Source: Glycomyces luteolus (lineage in GTDB: Bacteria; Actinomycetota; Actinomycetes; Mycobacteriales; Micromonosporaceae). Taken from it: a stretch of DNA of 64,000 bases. The stretch lies in the NCBI RefSeq assembly GCF_027622875.1, contig NZ_JAPZVP010000006.1, forward strand, positions 219,799 through 283,798, read 5' to 3'. This document shows positions 10,501 through 18,846 of this stretch, piece by piece; position 1 is the stretch's first letter, and the number at the start of each line of letters is the position of its first letter. The notes below the pieces were generated by a model that was given only the letters and a program-made list of their open reading frames with translations, was not told the DNA's origin and made no database searches. A program made the position numbers and the translations under genes.

Positions 10501-10882
10501 CGAGGGCGAAGGCCTCGGCGAGCGCGGCCGCGGCGAACGGCAGGCCGTGATCGGCCGCCAGCGCGTCGAACACGGGGCGGAATTTCGTCGAGCCGTAGTC
10601 GAGCTTGGTGAGCCGCAAGGCGACCGCCGCACCCAGGACGTCGGCTGCCCCGTCGAGGAAGGCCGAGCAGGCGACGGCGAACTCGTCGTCGGGTTTCACG
10701 AGCCTGAACGATCGGAGCCGGTCGGCGTGCTCGCCGAGGAGGGCGCGACCGGCTTCGGGGTCGCGCTTGATCTTTCGCGGCTTGGCGGCGCCGCGGCGGG
10801 GCTGCACGAAGCGCTGCCAGGTTTCGGGGAAGGCGGGTCGGTCCTCGTCGGGCAGTGCTACCGCGATGACGTCACTGGCCAC
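7565..10882 (-). CDS. DUF4132 protein, long paralog
   Basis: A 1105-residue predominantly alpha-helical protein without signal peptide or membrane segments. Residues 1-380 form an Ala/Leu-rich helical region with HEAT-like periodicity. A PPW linker follows near 390, and the DUF4132 signature spans roughly 775-900 (LVPDFGL ... WHLARRLVW). The C-terminal part has DYEILQPFPQLGRP and ends DPVVASETLAAL. Its start overlaps the 3' end of the preceding paralog by 11 nt, so the two are translationally coupled. Function is unknown; MolR of E. coli gave the family its loose link to molybdate metabolism, which nothing in this neighbourhood supports. Confidence 0.85.
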   Translation of the reverse strand: MASDVIAVALPDEDRPAFPETWQRFVQPRRGAAKPRKIKRDPEAGRALLGEHADRLRSFRLVKPDDEFAVACSAFLDGAADVLGAAVALRLTKLDYGSTKFRPVFDALAADHGLPFAAAALAEAFALDQEKNGQKFGLNRRPLAKSGWAHLYDNTEVRQIRALIAAAADYEAVVAALAERRTSPELRLAVSVLVPDEEAWLNEVCEEHRSLAPNASYSVLFLALATTEQQLDTVEIDASAFYWLPASEIADLVHRLGVAALPVIEGRLNGYVDANDRKILYRALAALPSERAMTLLLDRLDAADAMGFAMEAAANFPRRALELIARRVPGADDDQRKQLSALLHSDPILLDTALPLMDADTRSAVASLTADLQRVPEAPSDAVPPLLAMPPWTTGAAASEPVVVKGLEPAPINRMVWAEGEYEAWSNAQHHGFARYSKGDWDRTRWESEAGEFDARHVSDQAVLLALAPRAIAADLLPHWRPEHHYFSTAILQRIAANLGADAAPQLLSATSYDMEQRRLLLVPVANLAAARYAADALARLKTMRPFALAWLDRHRADAAALLVPDALGKAKKLRAAAEVALRYLASTHGPDTVREAAVQYGDEAAAAIKALVDIDPLMPVGVQIPQAGAWASPMTLPQVLLNGRERALPNAAVRNLVTVLALGTPEYHYPGVAVVAETCDRISLARFSLALFEQWITAGAPSEDGWALTQLAHFADDEAVRLLQPLVAKWPGESQHQRAVKGLKALGAIGTEAALRAINQIAEKAKFAAIKAEAREQIETIAANLGLTADQLGDRLVPDFGLREESALVLDYGQRRFKVGFDEALKPFVSDMDGKPRKSLPKPAAKDDELLADAAYKRFAALRKDLRTVAADQVKRLERAMVQGRTWTPAEFEEHFVRHPLVWHLARRLVWTAETDGTRTTFRLAEDKGCTDVEENEYTLPANAAVRLAHPAIMGDEVEAWAEILADYEILQPFPQLGRPVMAFTEEELRTGRLTRFEGITVPVGRLLGLTSKGWERSSPMDAGIEAGMSCVMHGAGYLVLGLDPGIWVGAIDQCPDQTLRTVVLSRQSLDGWSVPRPKAGFGPVDPVVASETLAALARATDLS

Positions 10883-13800
10883 TTTGCACTCCGTTCAGGC
10901 TGGTGAGGGCGCCCAGGATCTCCGAGGCGGTAACCGGGTCGATTTCAGTGGAGAGGCCTCCGCCCGCGCTTCGCCAGTTCGGCCGCCAGTACTCCAGGCG
11001 GTCGGAGAGGAAGATCCCGTCGAGGCGCTGGATCGGGTTCTCGGCGATCATGCCGACCCAGATGCCCGGGTCGAGCGCGATGGTGACGTAGCCGCCTCCG
11101 GGGATCGGGTAGTAGATGCCGGGTTCGACCCCGGCGTCCTCGGGCGCGGCACGGTGCCAGCCGCGCTTGGTGAGCGCCAGGAGGCGGCCGATCTCGACGT
11201 CGGCGCCGTCGAAGCGGGCCAGGTGCCCGGAGGCGAGTTCCTCATCGGTGAACGCCATGACGGGACGCGAGAGCTGCTCGAAGGGCTGCAGGATCTCGTA
11301 GTCGGACAAGACCTCCGCCCAGGCGTCGATCTCCTTGGGCTCCAAGTGGACCGGGTGCGCGAGCCGGATCACGGCGTCGTCCGGGAGCGCCACCGACTCG
11401 TCGTTCACGTCGCTGTAGGTGCCGTCCTCCGCGATGCGGAACCCGGTGTCGCCGGCCAGCCAGACCAGCCTGCGCGCCAAGTGCTTGACGAGCGGGTGCG
11501 CCGCGAAGAACCGTTCGAACTCCTCGACGGACCAGGTGCGGGAGTCCGCCATGGCCGCTTCGAGCCGGGAGACCTGGTCGGCGGCGGCGGTGCGCAGTTC
11601 CTTCTTCAGCAGCGCGAACCGCTGGTATGCGGCTTCGGCGAGCTCGGCGTCGTCCTTCGCGCCCGGCTTCGGCAGCGCCTTGCGGGGTTTCCCGGTGTCG
11701 TCGGTGACGTACGGGCGCAACTGCTCGTCGAAGGCCACCGTGAATCGGCGCGGACCGTAGTCGAGCACCAGCGGCTCCGCGCCGAGCCCGAAGTCGGGGA
11801 CGAGGCGGTCGGCCAGCTGCGCGGAGCTCAGGCCGAGCCCGGCGGCGATCAGTCCGATCTGGACACCTGCTTCGGCCTTGAGCGCCTTGAACTTCACCTT
11901 CTCAGAGATGCCTTGGATGGCCCGCAGCGCCGTCTCGGAGCCGATCGCGCCCAGCACGCCGAGACCGTTGACCGCCCGTTTGTGATGGCTCTGACCGGGC
12001 CATTGGCGGACCTTCGCGGCGAGCAGCCGCACCGTGGCGTCATCGGCGAAGTGGGCCAGCTGGGTCAGGGCCCAGGCGTCCTTCGACGGCGCGCCCTCCG
12101 CCAGCCACAGCTGGAACAGCGCCCTGCTGAAGCGGGTCAGCGAGCCCCGGTCGCAGGTCTCGGCGACCACTTCGAGGCCCGGGTACGGATAGTCGGGAGT
12201 GGCCAGCGCGAGCACGGTGATCAAGTGCGGCAGCGACGATGACGGCAGCGCCCGTTCGCCGTCCGCAAGGAGGACCTGCGGCAGCTGCGCCGGGTCGATC
12301 CAGGATCCGGGCTTCGGGACTTTCACGCCCGGTTCGAGCGGGTCGCCGTCGAGGAGCGCGGCGATCGCGGCCGCGGCTTCCGGACCGTACGCTTCGGCGG
12401 CGCGGAGGACCGCGTCGGGGCCGTGGCGCAGCGCCAGGAACACCAGGGCGTTCTCGGCGAGCCGACGCGCTTTCTTGTCCTCCCCCAAGGCGTCCGGGAC
12501 GAGCATGCGGGCGCCTTCGGTGCCGTGCCGGTCGAACCAGGCGATCGCGCTGGCCCGGGCGGTCTTGAGGCGGTCGAGCCAGTCGGCGGCGAGCCGGGCG
12601 GCCGCGAGGCTGTGGATCGGCGGCAGGGTCGCGTGCTCGATCGGATCGTTCCGCAGCGACTCCACCAGGCGGGCCGCGGCCGGGGTGCCGAAGCGGGCGA
12701 GGATGGTCTTGCCGTAGTCCGTGGTGTACGGGGGGATGCCGCCGGTCCATCGGTCGAAGGCCTTGGCGGCGATCGCATCGGGCGCGTGGACGAGGAGGTC
12801 GCAGTTCATCCGGCCGTGGTCGCGATTCCCGAGGCTGCGCAGCCGGTGCTCCCATTCCCCGTCGGTGAGGCGGCTGTGATAGCTCTCCGCGGGGACCGCC
12901 CAGCGCTCCTGTTCGCCTTCGGCCCAGACGATCCGGGTCTCGGCGGGCGCTTGGAGGCCCGCGATGACGGCTGCTTTGCGCTTGGGGCGCTTCTGCGTCC
13001 ACGGCGGCGTGGTAAGCAGTGGAGGGAGGGCTTCGGGCGGGGCCTCCGGCGCTTGCGCGGTGTCGACGTTCGCTGTGTCGCGGAGTGCTTCTGGGACGAC
13101 AGCCGCGAGGGCGGCGAGGCGGGGCCGCAGTTCGGGTGGGGTCGTCTCGGCTGCGGCGGCGATCGCGCGGAGTGCGCGGCGGGGGAAGCGGGCGGCCGCG
13201 TCGGCCGCCGCCGGGAAGACCTGCGGTTCGATGAGGTTGCCGACGAGGTGGGCCATGGCCTCGTCGCTCGGGAGGACGGCGATGCCGTCGAGGAGCCACC
13301 GCCGCCGGTCCGGGTCGTGCTCGTTGCGGAGGGTTGCGAGCAGGTGCGGGAGCGCGGCGGTGCCGAGGTTGTCGACGGCCGCGGCGATGAGTTTCGGGCT
13401 GGTCCAGTAGGGGTCGAGTCGGGAGAGTTTGACGCCGGCGAGCAGCTCGGGCCGGTCGATGACGTACCAGAGGAACGCGTCGAATTCGAACGAGCTCGCG
13501 CTGCGGTGCTCAGCGCAGATCTCCGCGGCCCAGGTCTCCTGTTCAGGGAAGAGCGCGGTGGCCACGAAGCGCTGCACGGGGGTGGTCCGGAAGGTCGCGG
13601 CCCCGGCGAGCGCCTGGTCGTATTCGGTTTCGGAGGCGGCGGCGAGCAGGCCCCGCACGACGCCGATGCCGTCGGGGATCTCCTGGACGATCCGGCTGAG
13701 GTTCGCGACGGTGCCGTCGCTGATCTGTCGGTCCGCGATGTTGTGGACGCGGGTGCGGTAGTCGGTGGCCCAGGGGTTGAGCGAGAGCTTGGCGATGGCG

Positions 13801-14162
13801 GCGCAGACCGCGAACGGCAACCCGTGCTCGATCGTCCAGGCGTCGACTTCGGGGCGCAGGAGTTGCCCGGACCCGTGCTTTTCAGTGCTCAGCAGGGCGG
13901 CCGTGGCCCCTGCGCCGTACGCGTCCGCCTCGCCGTCGAGGTGGCGCAGGATCGAGGGGGCGACGGCCTGGTTGAGGGGGTTGGCCATCGCCGCGCGGAG
14001 GTCCTTCTCGTAGCGCGCGGTGCGCACGCGGAGCGTGTTCGGCGCTTCGGGGTCGAGCGTGACGGGTTCGCCGATCCGCTTGCCGCGCTTGGGCAGCAGG
14101 TAGCCGGACCAGCTTTCGGGGAGCTCGAGTCCGTCTTCTCGGGGTGCGGGTGTCGCTGTCAT
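10872..14162 (-). CDS. DUF4132 protein, long paralog
   Basis: A 1096-residue paralog with the same layout as its neighbours: helical N-terminal region, PPWTQKRPKRK linker, middle region, LVPDFGL signature and C-terminal DYEILQPFEQLSRP followed by DPVTASEIL. A good ribosome binding site GAAGGACC precedes the ATG. A TATGCT hexamer further upstream in the 82-nt gap suggests its own promoter. The clear but divergent similarity between paralogs points to old tandem duplication rather than a recent one. No catalytic motif can be named. Confidence 0.85.
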   Translation of the reverse strand: MTATPAPREDGLELPESWSGYLLPKRGKRIGEPVTLDPEAPNTLRVRTARYEKDLRAAMANPLNQAVAPSILRHLDGEADAYGAGATAALLSTEKHGSGQLLRPEVDAWTIEHGLPFAVCAAIAKLSLNPWATDYRTRVHNIADRQISDGTVANLSRIVQEIPDGIGVVRGLLAAASETEYDQALAGAATFRTTPVQRFVATALFPEQETWAAEICAEHRSASSFEFDAFLWYVIDRPELLAGVKLSRLDPYWTSPKLIAAAVDNLGTAALPHLLATLRNEHDPDRRRWLLDGIAVLPSDEAMAHLVGNLIEPQVFPAAADAAARFPRRALRAIAAAAETTPPELRPRLAALAAVVPEALRDTANVDTAQAPEAPPEALPPLLTTPPWTQKRPKRKAAVIAGLQAPAETRIVWAEGEQERWAVPAESYHSRLTDGEWEHRLRSLGNRDHGRMNCDLLVHAPDAIAAKAFDRWTGGIPPYTTDYGKTILARFGTPAAARLVESLRNDPIEHATLPPIHSLAAARLAADWLDRLKTARASAIAWFDRHGTEGARMLVPDALGEDKKARRLAENALVFLALRHGPDAVLRAAEAYGPEAAAAIAALLDGDPLEPGVKVPKPGSWIDPAQLPQVLLADGERALPSSSLPHLITVLALATPDYPYPGLEVVAETCDRGSLTRFSRALFQLWLAEGAPSKDAWALTQLAHFADDATVRLLAAKVRQWPGQSHHKRAVNGLGVLGAIGSETALRAIQGISEKVKFKALKAEAGVQIGLIAAGLGLSSAQLADRLVPDFGLGAEPLVLDYGPRRFTVAFDEQLRPYVTDDTGKPRKALPKPGAKDDAELAEAAYQRFALLKKELRTAAADQVSRLEAAMADSRTWSVEEFERFFAAHPLVKHLARRLVWLAGDTGFRIAEDGTYSDVNDESVALPDDAVIRLAHPVHLEPKEIDAWAEVLSDYEILQPFEQLSRPVMAFTDEELASGHLARFDGADVEIGRLLALTKRGWHRAAPEDAGVEPGIYYPIPGGGYVTIALDPGIWVGMIAENPIQRLDGIFLSDRLEYWRPNWRSAGGGLSTEIDPVTASEILGALTSLNGVQSGQ

Positions 14163-14198
14163 CGGGGTCCTTCAGAGGGCTGGAGGGGTGCCGCCCCG

Positions 14199-14204
14199 AG
14201 CATA
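14199..14204 (-). promoter_or_regulatory. Candidate -10 hexamer for DUF4132 gene at 14162
   Basis: TATGCT on the minus strand, 37 nt before the ATG and preceded by CCCCGGGCCC. This resembles the CGCGGGCC-TATCGT arrangement upstream of the next DUF4132 gene. No clear -35 is seen. Confidence 0.3.
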
Positions 14205-14244
14205 GGGCCCGGGGACGGCGCTCCCTCGTGTCGGTCGGTTCGGT

Positions 14245-17200
14245 TCAGGCGCTGGTGAGTCGGGAGAGCGCGGCGAGGATCTCGGAGGCGGCGACCGCGT
14301 CGATGTTCTTGGGCGGCACCGGTACCGGGTCGCCGTGCCACGGATAGGCCTCTGCGCTGACGAGATGGACGCCGCGCACGGTCTGCTGCGGGTACTCGGC
14401 CGGGTAGCCGACGGCGATGCCGGGTTCGACTGCGACGGTGGCGAAGCCGCCGCCCGGCAGGGCGAAGGCGAGCCCGGGGCACATGCCGCCGGTACGGGGT
14501 TCGGCGCGTCGCCAGCCGCGGCGGGTCATGCCGAGGAGGCGTCCGACCTCCACTGTGGCCCCTTCGAAGCGCTCAAGGCGGCCGGTCGCCAGGTCGTCCT
14601 CGGTGAACGCGAAGACGGGCCGGGCGAGCTGCGGGAACGGCTGCAGGATCTCGTAATCGGCGAAAAGCTCGGCCCAGTCGGCGAGCCGGTGCCCAAGATG
14701 GACGGCATGCGCCAATCGCACGGTCGCGTCGTCGGCGAGCGTGAACGCCTCGTCGTCGGCGTCGCTGAACGAACCGTCCTCGGCGATGCGGAACCCGGCG
14801 TCCCCGGCCAGCCACACGAGGCGGCGCGCGAGGTGCCCGGTGAGCGGGTGCTCGGCGAAGTACCGCCGGAACTCCGCGGCACTCCAGGCGCGGCCGTCGA
14901 CCATCGCGGCTTCGAGCCGCGACACCTGCTCGGCCGCGACGGCCTTCAACTCCCGCTTCAGCGCCGTGAAGCGCGCGTACGCGTCGTCGGCGACGCCCGG
15001 GGCGTCCTTGGCGCCGGGCTTCGGGAGGCTCTTGCGCGGCTTTCCGGACTCATCGATCACGAACGGCCGCAAGTGCTCGTCGAAGGCCACGGTGAAGGCG
15101 CGCGTCCCGTAGTCGAGCACGATCGTGGCCTTGTCGCCGAGCCCGAAGTCGGGGACGAGCCGGTCCGACAACTGCTCCTGGTCGAGGCCGAGCTCCCCCG
15201 CGATCGCCTCGATCTGGCGGGTGGCCTCCGCCTTGAGCGCCTTGAACTTCACCTTGTCGGCGATCTGCTTGACCGCGCGCAGCGCCTCCTCAGTGCCGAT
15301 CGCGCCGAGTACCTCGAGCCCGGCGACGGCGCGCCGGTGCTGGCCTTCGCCGGGCCAGTCCCGGATGCGCGGCGCGAGCGTCCACACGGTCGCGTCGTCG
15401 GCGAAATGGATGAGCTGCGTCAGCGCCCAGGAGTCCTTCGCCGGTGCGCCGATCGCCGTCCACCGGTCGAACAGGGCCCGGCTGAACCGGGCGAGTGAGG
15501 CGCGGTCGCAGGCTTCGGCGACCACCACGACCCCGGCGTAGTCGTACTCCGGAGTGCCCAGGGCCAGCACGGTGATCAAGTGCGGGATCGACTCGGCGGG
15601 CAGCGCGCGCTCGCCGTCTTTGAGGAGCACCTGCGGCAGGATCAGCGGTGAGACCCAGTTCCCGGGCTGGGGGACCTTGACGCGCGGGATCACTGGGTCG
15701 GCCTCGAGCAGGGCCGTGATCGCCTCGGCCGCTTCGGCTCCGTATTCGGCGGCCCCGGCCGTGACGGCTCCGCTGGCGTAGAGCGAGGCGAGGTGGGCCA
15801 GCGCGAACTCGGCATACCGGCGCAGCCGCTTGTCGGTTCCCAGGGCGTCGGGCACCAGGTACGGCACCGCGGCGAGCCCGTGGCGCCGGAACCACCCGAC
15901 CGCGCTGGGACGGGCCGATCTGAGCCGCTCCAGCCGTTCGGCCGCGATGCGGGCGGCGGTCAGGTTCAGGATCGGCCCGGGAAGCGCATCGCAGCGGTGG
16001 TCGGCGGCGGGGACCTTGAGCACCCGGTCGATCACGCGATCGCCGTAGCGGGCCAGGACGCGCAGGAGGTCCTCCGACCAGGAGGCGTCCGCCTCGCCCT
16101 GCCAGCGCTCCAGGAGCGCCTCGGCCCGTTCGGGGGTCGCGTACGCGAGGCCGTGGGCGAACTGCCAGGGCTCGAGGTCCCGCGCATCGATCCAGACCGG
16201 GTCCTCGATCCAGAGCTCCAGGGTCCGATTCCACCGGTCCTGCTCGGCTTCGGTCCACGCCACGTGCGATTCGGCGGGCGGCTCGAGGCCTTCGATGACG
16301 ACCGGCTTCGCCTTGGGCCGCTTGCGGGTCCACGGCGGGGCGACCAGCAGCGGCGGCAGGTCCTCGGGTGCGGCGGACGGCACGCGGCCGTCGCCGGTGA
16401 GCAGGTCGGCGAGGACCGACCGGTCCGCTTCGCTCACATGGACGTGCAGCGCCGGGTCGATGCGGTTCACGACGGCGGCGGTCCAGAGGCGCACGTCGGC
16501 GTTCGCGGTCGGGGCGAGCCGCGCGGCGGCGCGGAGGGCGCGGACGGGGAAGCGGGCGGCGGCCTCGGTCGCCGCCTCCCAGACGTTCGGCGAGTCGAGG
16601 TGCGCGAACACGAACGCCGTGGCGTCGTCGAGTGGTATCAGGGCGATCGCCCGGTAGAGCTGCTTTCGGAAGTCGTCGTTGTAGTAGTGGCGGGCTTTGT
16701 GGGTCTCGAGGAGGACGGGCAGTGCGTCGGTGCCGAGCCCGCCGAGCAGGACCGCGAGGGTGTCGACGTCGGCGATGCAGCCGTCGATCTCGGTGATGCC
16801 CGCGGCGGCCAGGTGCTCGGGGCGGCTGGCGGCGTGCGCGACGACCAGGTCGGCCGAGGCCCAGTGCCGGGCCTTCCCGTAGTCGGCGCAGGCTTCGAGA
16901 ACCCAATCGGTCTCAGTGGGGAGCAGGAGCATGGCGGCGATGCGCTTCGGGGCCGTGTCGCGGTGCGCGGCGACCGCCGCGACGGCTTCGGCGTACTCCT
17001 CGTCCGACGCGGCGGCCAGGGTCGACCGCACCGCGGCGATCCCGCCGTGGGCCAGTTCGTGGTCGCAGGTCTCGGGATGCTCGACCTCGTGCTCCTTGGC
17101 GATGCGGTGCCCGCTGACGGCACCGCCGTAGTACCCGTCGGTGACCGGGGCGAGGGCGAGTCGCTCGACGGCCGCGGCCACGGCGAAGGCCAGGCCGTGC

Positions 17201-17541
17201 TCCTGCAGCCAGCAGGCGAACTCCGGGTACAGCATCGAGGTGTGGGCGCGGCGGTCGTAGTCGAGGATCAGCGTCGCGACCGCGGCGGCGCCGCGCGGAT
17301 CGGGCTTCCCTTCGAGGTAGGCCTCCGCGTCCGCGGCGTACGGCGCGTTGCCGCCGGTCGCCAGTGCGGCCCGGATCGTCGCCTCGCGGGCCGTGATCAG
17401 CTCGCGGTGCCGGACGAGCGCTTCGGGGTCGGCGGGCGCGGCCGGGTTCCCGGCGCGCCTGCCGCGCCACGGCAGCGGCTTGGCGTTCCAGGCCGCCGGC
17501 AGTACCAGCTGGTCTTCTTGGGGGGCAACGTGATCGGTCAT
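14245..17541 (-). CDS. DUF4132 protein, long paralog, first gene of the array
   Basis: A 1098-residue protein starting MTDHVAPQEDQLVLPAAW. The open frame continues upstream through ctaB, but that extension is a shadow; the ATG at 17541 is preceded by GAAGGAC at good spacing. The layout matches the other long paralogs: helical N-terminal region, PPWTRKRPKAK linker, LVPDFGLGDKA signature, DYEILQPFPQLARP and DAVAASEIL at the end. It is the first gene of the minus-strand array and carries the shared GTGTCGCACCG promoter element. The next paralog begins 82 nt downstream without a strong terminator between, so read-through is possible. Confidence 0.85.
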   Translation of the reverse strand: MTDHVAPQEDQLVLPAAWNAKPLPWRGRRAGNPAAPADPEALVRHRELITAREATIRAALATGGNAPYAADAEAYLEGKPDPRGAAAVATLILDYDRRAHTSMLYPEFACWLQEHGLAFAVAAAVERLALAPVTDGYYGGAVSGHRIAKEHEVEHPETCDHELAHGGIAAVRSTLAAASDEEYAEAVAAVAAHRDTAPKRIAAMLLLPTETDWVLEACADYGKARHWASADLVVAHAASRPEHLAAAGITEIDGCIADVDTLAVLLGGLGTDALPVLLETHKARHYYNDDFRKQLYRAIALIPLDDATAFVFAHLDSPNVWEAATEAAARFPVRALRAAARLAPTANADVRLWTAAVVNRIDPALHVHVSEADRSVLADLLTGDGRVPSAAPEDLPPLLVAPPWTRKRPKAKPVVIEGLEPPAESHVAWTEAEQDRWNRTLELWIEDPVWIDARDLEPWQFAHGLAYATPERAEALLERWQGEADASWSEDLLRVLARYGDRVIDRVLKVPAADHRCDALPGPILNLTAARIAAERLERLRSARPSAVGWFRRHGLAAVPYLVPDALGTDKRLRRYAEFALAHLASLYASGAVTAGAAEYGAEAAEAITALLEADPVIPRVKVPQPGNWVSPLILPQVLLKDGERALPAESIPHLITVLALGTPEYDYAGVVVVAEACDRASLARFSRALFDRWTAIGAPAKDSWALTQLIHFADDATVWTLAPRIRDWPGEGQHRRAVAGLEVLGAIGTEEALRAVKQIADKVKFKALKAEATRQIEAIAGELGLDQEQLSDRLVPDFGLGDKATIVLDYGTRAFTVAFDEHLRPFVIDESGKPRKSLPKPGAKDAPGVADDAYARFTALKRELKAVAAEQVSRLEAAMVDGRAWSAAEFRRYFAEHPLTGHLARRLVWLAGDAGFRIAEDGSFSDADDEAFTLADDATVRLAHAVHLGHRLADWAELFADYEILQPFPQLARPVFAFTEDDLATGRLERFEGATVEVGRLLGMTRRGWRRAEPRTGGMCPGLAFALPGGGFATVAVEPGIAVGYPAEYPQQTVRGVHLVSAEAYPWHGDPVPVPPKNIDAVAASEILAALSRLTSA

Positions 17542-17572
17542 CGATGTCCTTCGTCGGGAAGTGTCGCCCACG

Positions 17573-17595
17573 ACGATAGGCCCGCGGTGCGACAC
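17573..17595 (-). promoter_or_regulatory. Candidate promoter with repeated element GTGTCGCACCG
   Basis: GTGTCGCACCG (17585-17595 read on the minus strand), 6 nt, then TATCGT (17573-17578), 31 nt before the DUF4132 ATG. It is identical in element and spacing to 7492-7514. Confidence 0.45.
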
Positions 17596-17606
17596 CCCGG
17601 AGACGC

Positions 17607-17636
17607 CGAAAGCCCGGCCGTAGGGCCGGGCTTTCG
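17607..17636 (-). terminator. Hairpin terminator after ctaB
   Basis: A perfect 13-bp stem (17607-17619 with 17624-17636) and 4-nt loop, 9 nt after the ctaB stop. The right arm ends CTTTCG on the transcribed strand. Confidence 0.8.
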
Positions 17637-17645
17637 AACAGCCGC

Positions 17646-18635
17646 TTACATGAGGAAGGAGTCGACCGCCAGCGCGAGGAACAGCAGCGTCAGGTAGCTC
17701 GTGGACCAGTGGAAGAGGCGCATCGGCTTGGGGTCCTCGCCGCGGTTGACGCGGCCGAGGAGCTTGTGGCACTCGAGTACGAACAGGCCGCCCGCGACGA
17801 GGGCGACGAGGCCGTAGAGCCAGGTGGCGCCGAGCGGGACGGCGACGAGGGAGACGGCGAGCATCGCCCAGCCGTAGACCACGGATTCGATCGCGACGCG
17901 CCGGGCGGGGGCGACGACGGGGAGCATCGGGATGCCCGCGGCGGCGTAGTCGTCCTTGAACTTCATGGCGAGCACGTAGAAGTGCGGGGGTTGCCACAGG
18001 AAGACGACGGCGAAGAGCACCCAGGCCATCCAGGACATGTGCCCGGTGACGGCGGCCCAGCCGATGAGCACGGGGGCCGCGCCGCAGGCGCCGCCCCAGA
18101 CCGTGTTGTACGGGGTGGTGCGCTTGAGCCAGATCGTGTAGACGACGTCGTAGTAGACGATGGCGCCGAAGGTGAGGAGCGCGGCGAGCCAGTTCACGAG
18201 GAGGCCCATGCCGAGGACCGCGACGGCGCCGATGACGAGGCCGAAGACGAGCGCGTTGCGCGGCGGGATCTGGTGCTTGGCGAGCGGGCGCCGCGAGGTG
18301 CGGGCCATGAGCTGGTCGATGTCGCGGTCGATGTAGCAGTTGATCGCGTTCGCGGACCCGGCGGCGAGGGCCCCGCCGATGAGGGTCGCGAGGACCGCCT
18401 TGAGGGTGGGCAGGCCGTTGTACTCCATGCGCGCGGCCACGAGCATCGCCGGGATCGTGGTGATGAGGAGCAGTTCGACGATGCGCGGTTTCGTCAGGGA
18501 GACATAGGCTCCGACGAGGGTCCGCAGGGAGGGCTTGGCAGCGGCCTCGGCGCCGGGCGCGGGCAGTTCGATTCGCTTGCGGGCCTGGGGCCGGGGGCGG
18601 TCGGCCAGGGCGCGGGTCGGGTCCTCGTTCATCAC
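17646..18635 (-). CDS. ctaB: Protoheme IX farnesyltransferase (heme O synthase)
   Basis: An integral membrane prenyltransferase that attaches a farnesyl group to heme b to give heme O for terminal oxidases. The family's first Asp-rich motif is visible in [24 protein letters not shown] second conserved stretch is [22 protein letters not shown]. Multiple hydrophobic helices span most of the roughly 329 residues, behind a charged, Pro-rich N-terminus of about 40. The start is GTG at 18635 or ATG at 18632 (adjacent codons). TATGGT lies 5 nt before the GTG, so the mRNA may be leaderless. It is divergent from tkt, as often seen in actinobacteria. Confidence 0.95.
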   Translation of the reverse strand: MMNEDPTRALADRPRPQARKRIELPAPGAEAAAKPSLRTLVGAYVSLTKPRIVELLLITTIPAMLVAARMEYNGLPTLKAVLATLIGGALAAGSANAINCYIDRDIDQLMARTSRRPLAKHQIPPRNALVFGLVIGAVAVLGMGLLVNWLAALLTFGAIVYYDVVYTIWLKRTTPYNTVWGGACGAAPVLIGWAAVTGHMSWMAWVLFAVVFLWQPPHFYVLAMKFKDDYAAAGIPMLPVVAPARRVAIESVVYGWAMLAVSLVAVPLGATWLYGLVALVAGGLFVLECHKLLGRVNRGEDPKPMRLFHWSTSYLTLLFLALAVDSFLM

Positions 18636-18846
18636 CGCTCACCATACGGGCAGTGAGGTGGTGACCTGGGCCTGGGGCAAGGGCCCCTACCTGGGCGTTT
18701 CCGATGGGAGGATTGCTCGTGGGCGGGCTCACAAGCCGTCGAATTCCGTCCTCCGAGAGACCGCGCATAAAGTTCAGCCTGTGTAGGTAGGGTCAGAAGG
18801 CACACGTCAATGGCCCAAATACGACGAGTATCCAAGGAGTATCCCA
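18636..18846. promoter_or_regulatory. Divergent ctaB / tkt intergenic region
   Basis: This 211-nt spacer must hold both promoters. Toward ctaB, TATGGT sits next to the start (18641-18646). Toward tkt, TAGGGT at 18788-18793 is a plausible -10 with no convincing -35, giving a leader of about 45 nt. AAGGAG before the tkt GTG is the ribosome binding site. Confidence 0.4.

Noticed and set aside
5284..17541. WGR domain in the DUF4132 proteins, as in E. coli MolR
   Set aside because: No W-G-R motif or WGR-like segment could be found in any of the four proteins.
17542..18768. N-terminal extension of the DUF4132 frame across ctaB
   Set aside because: It lies over ctaB and a terminator; the ATG at 17541 has a ribosome binding site and matches the short paralog's N-terminus.
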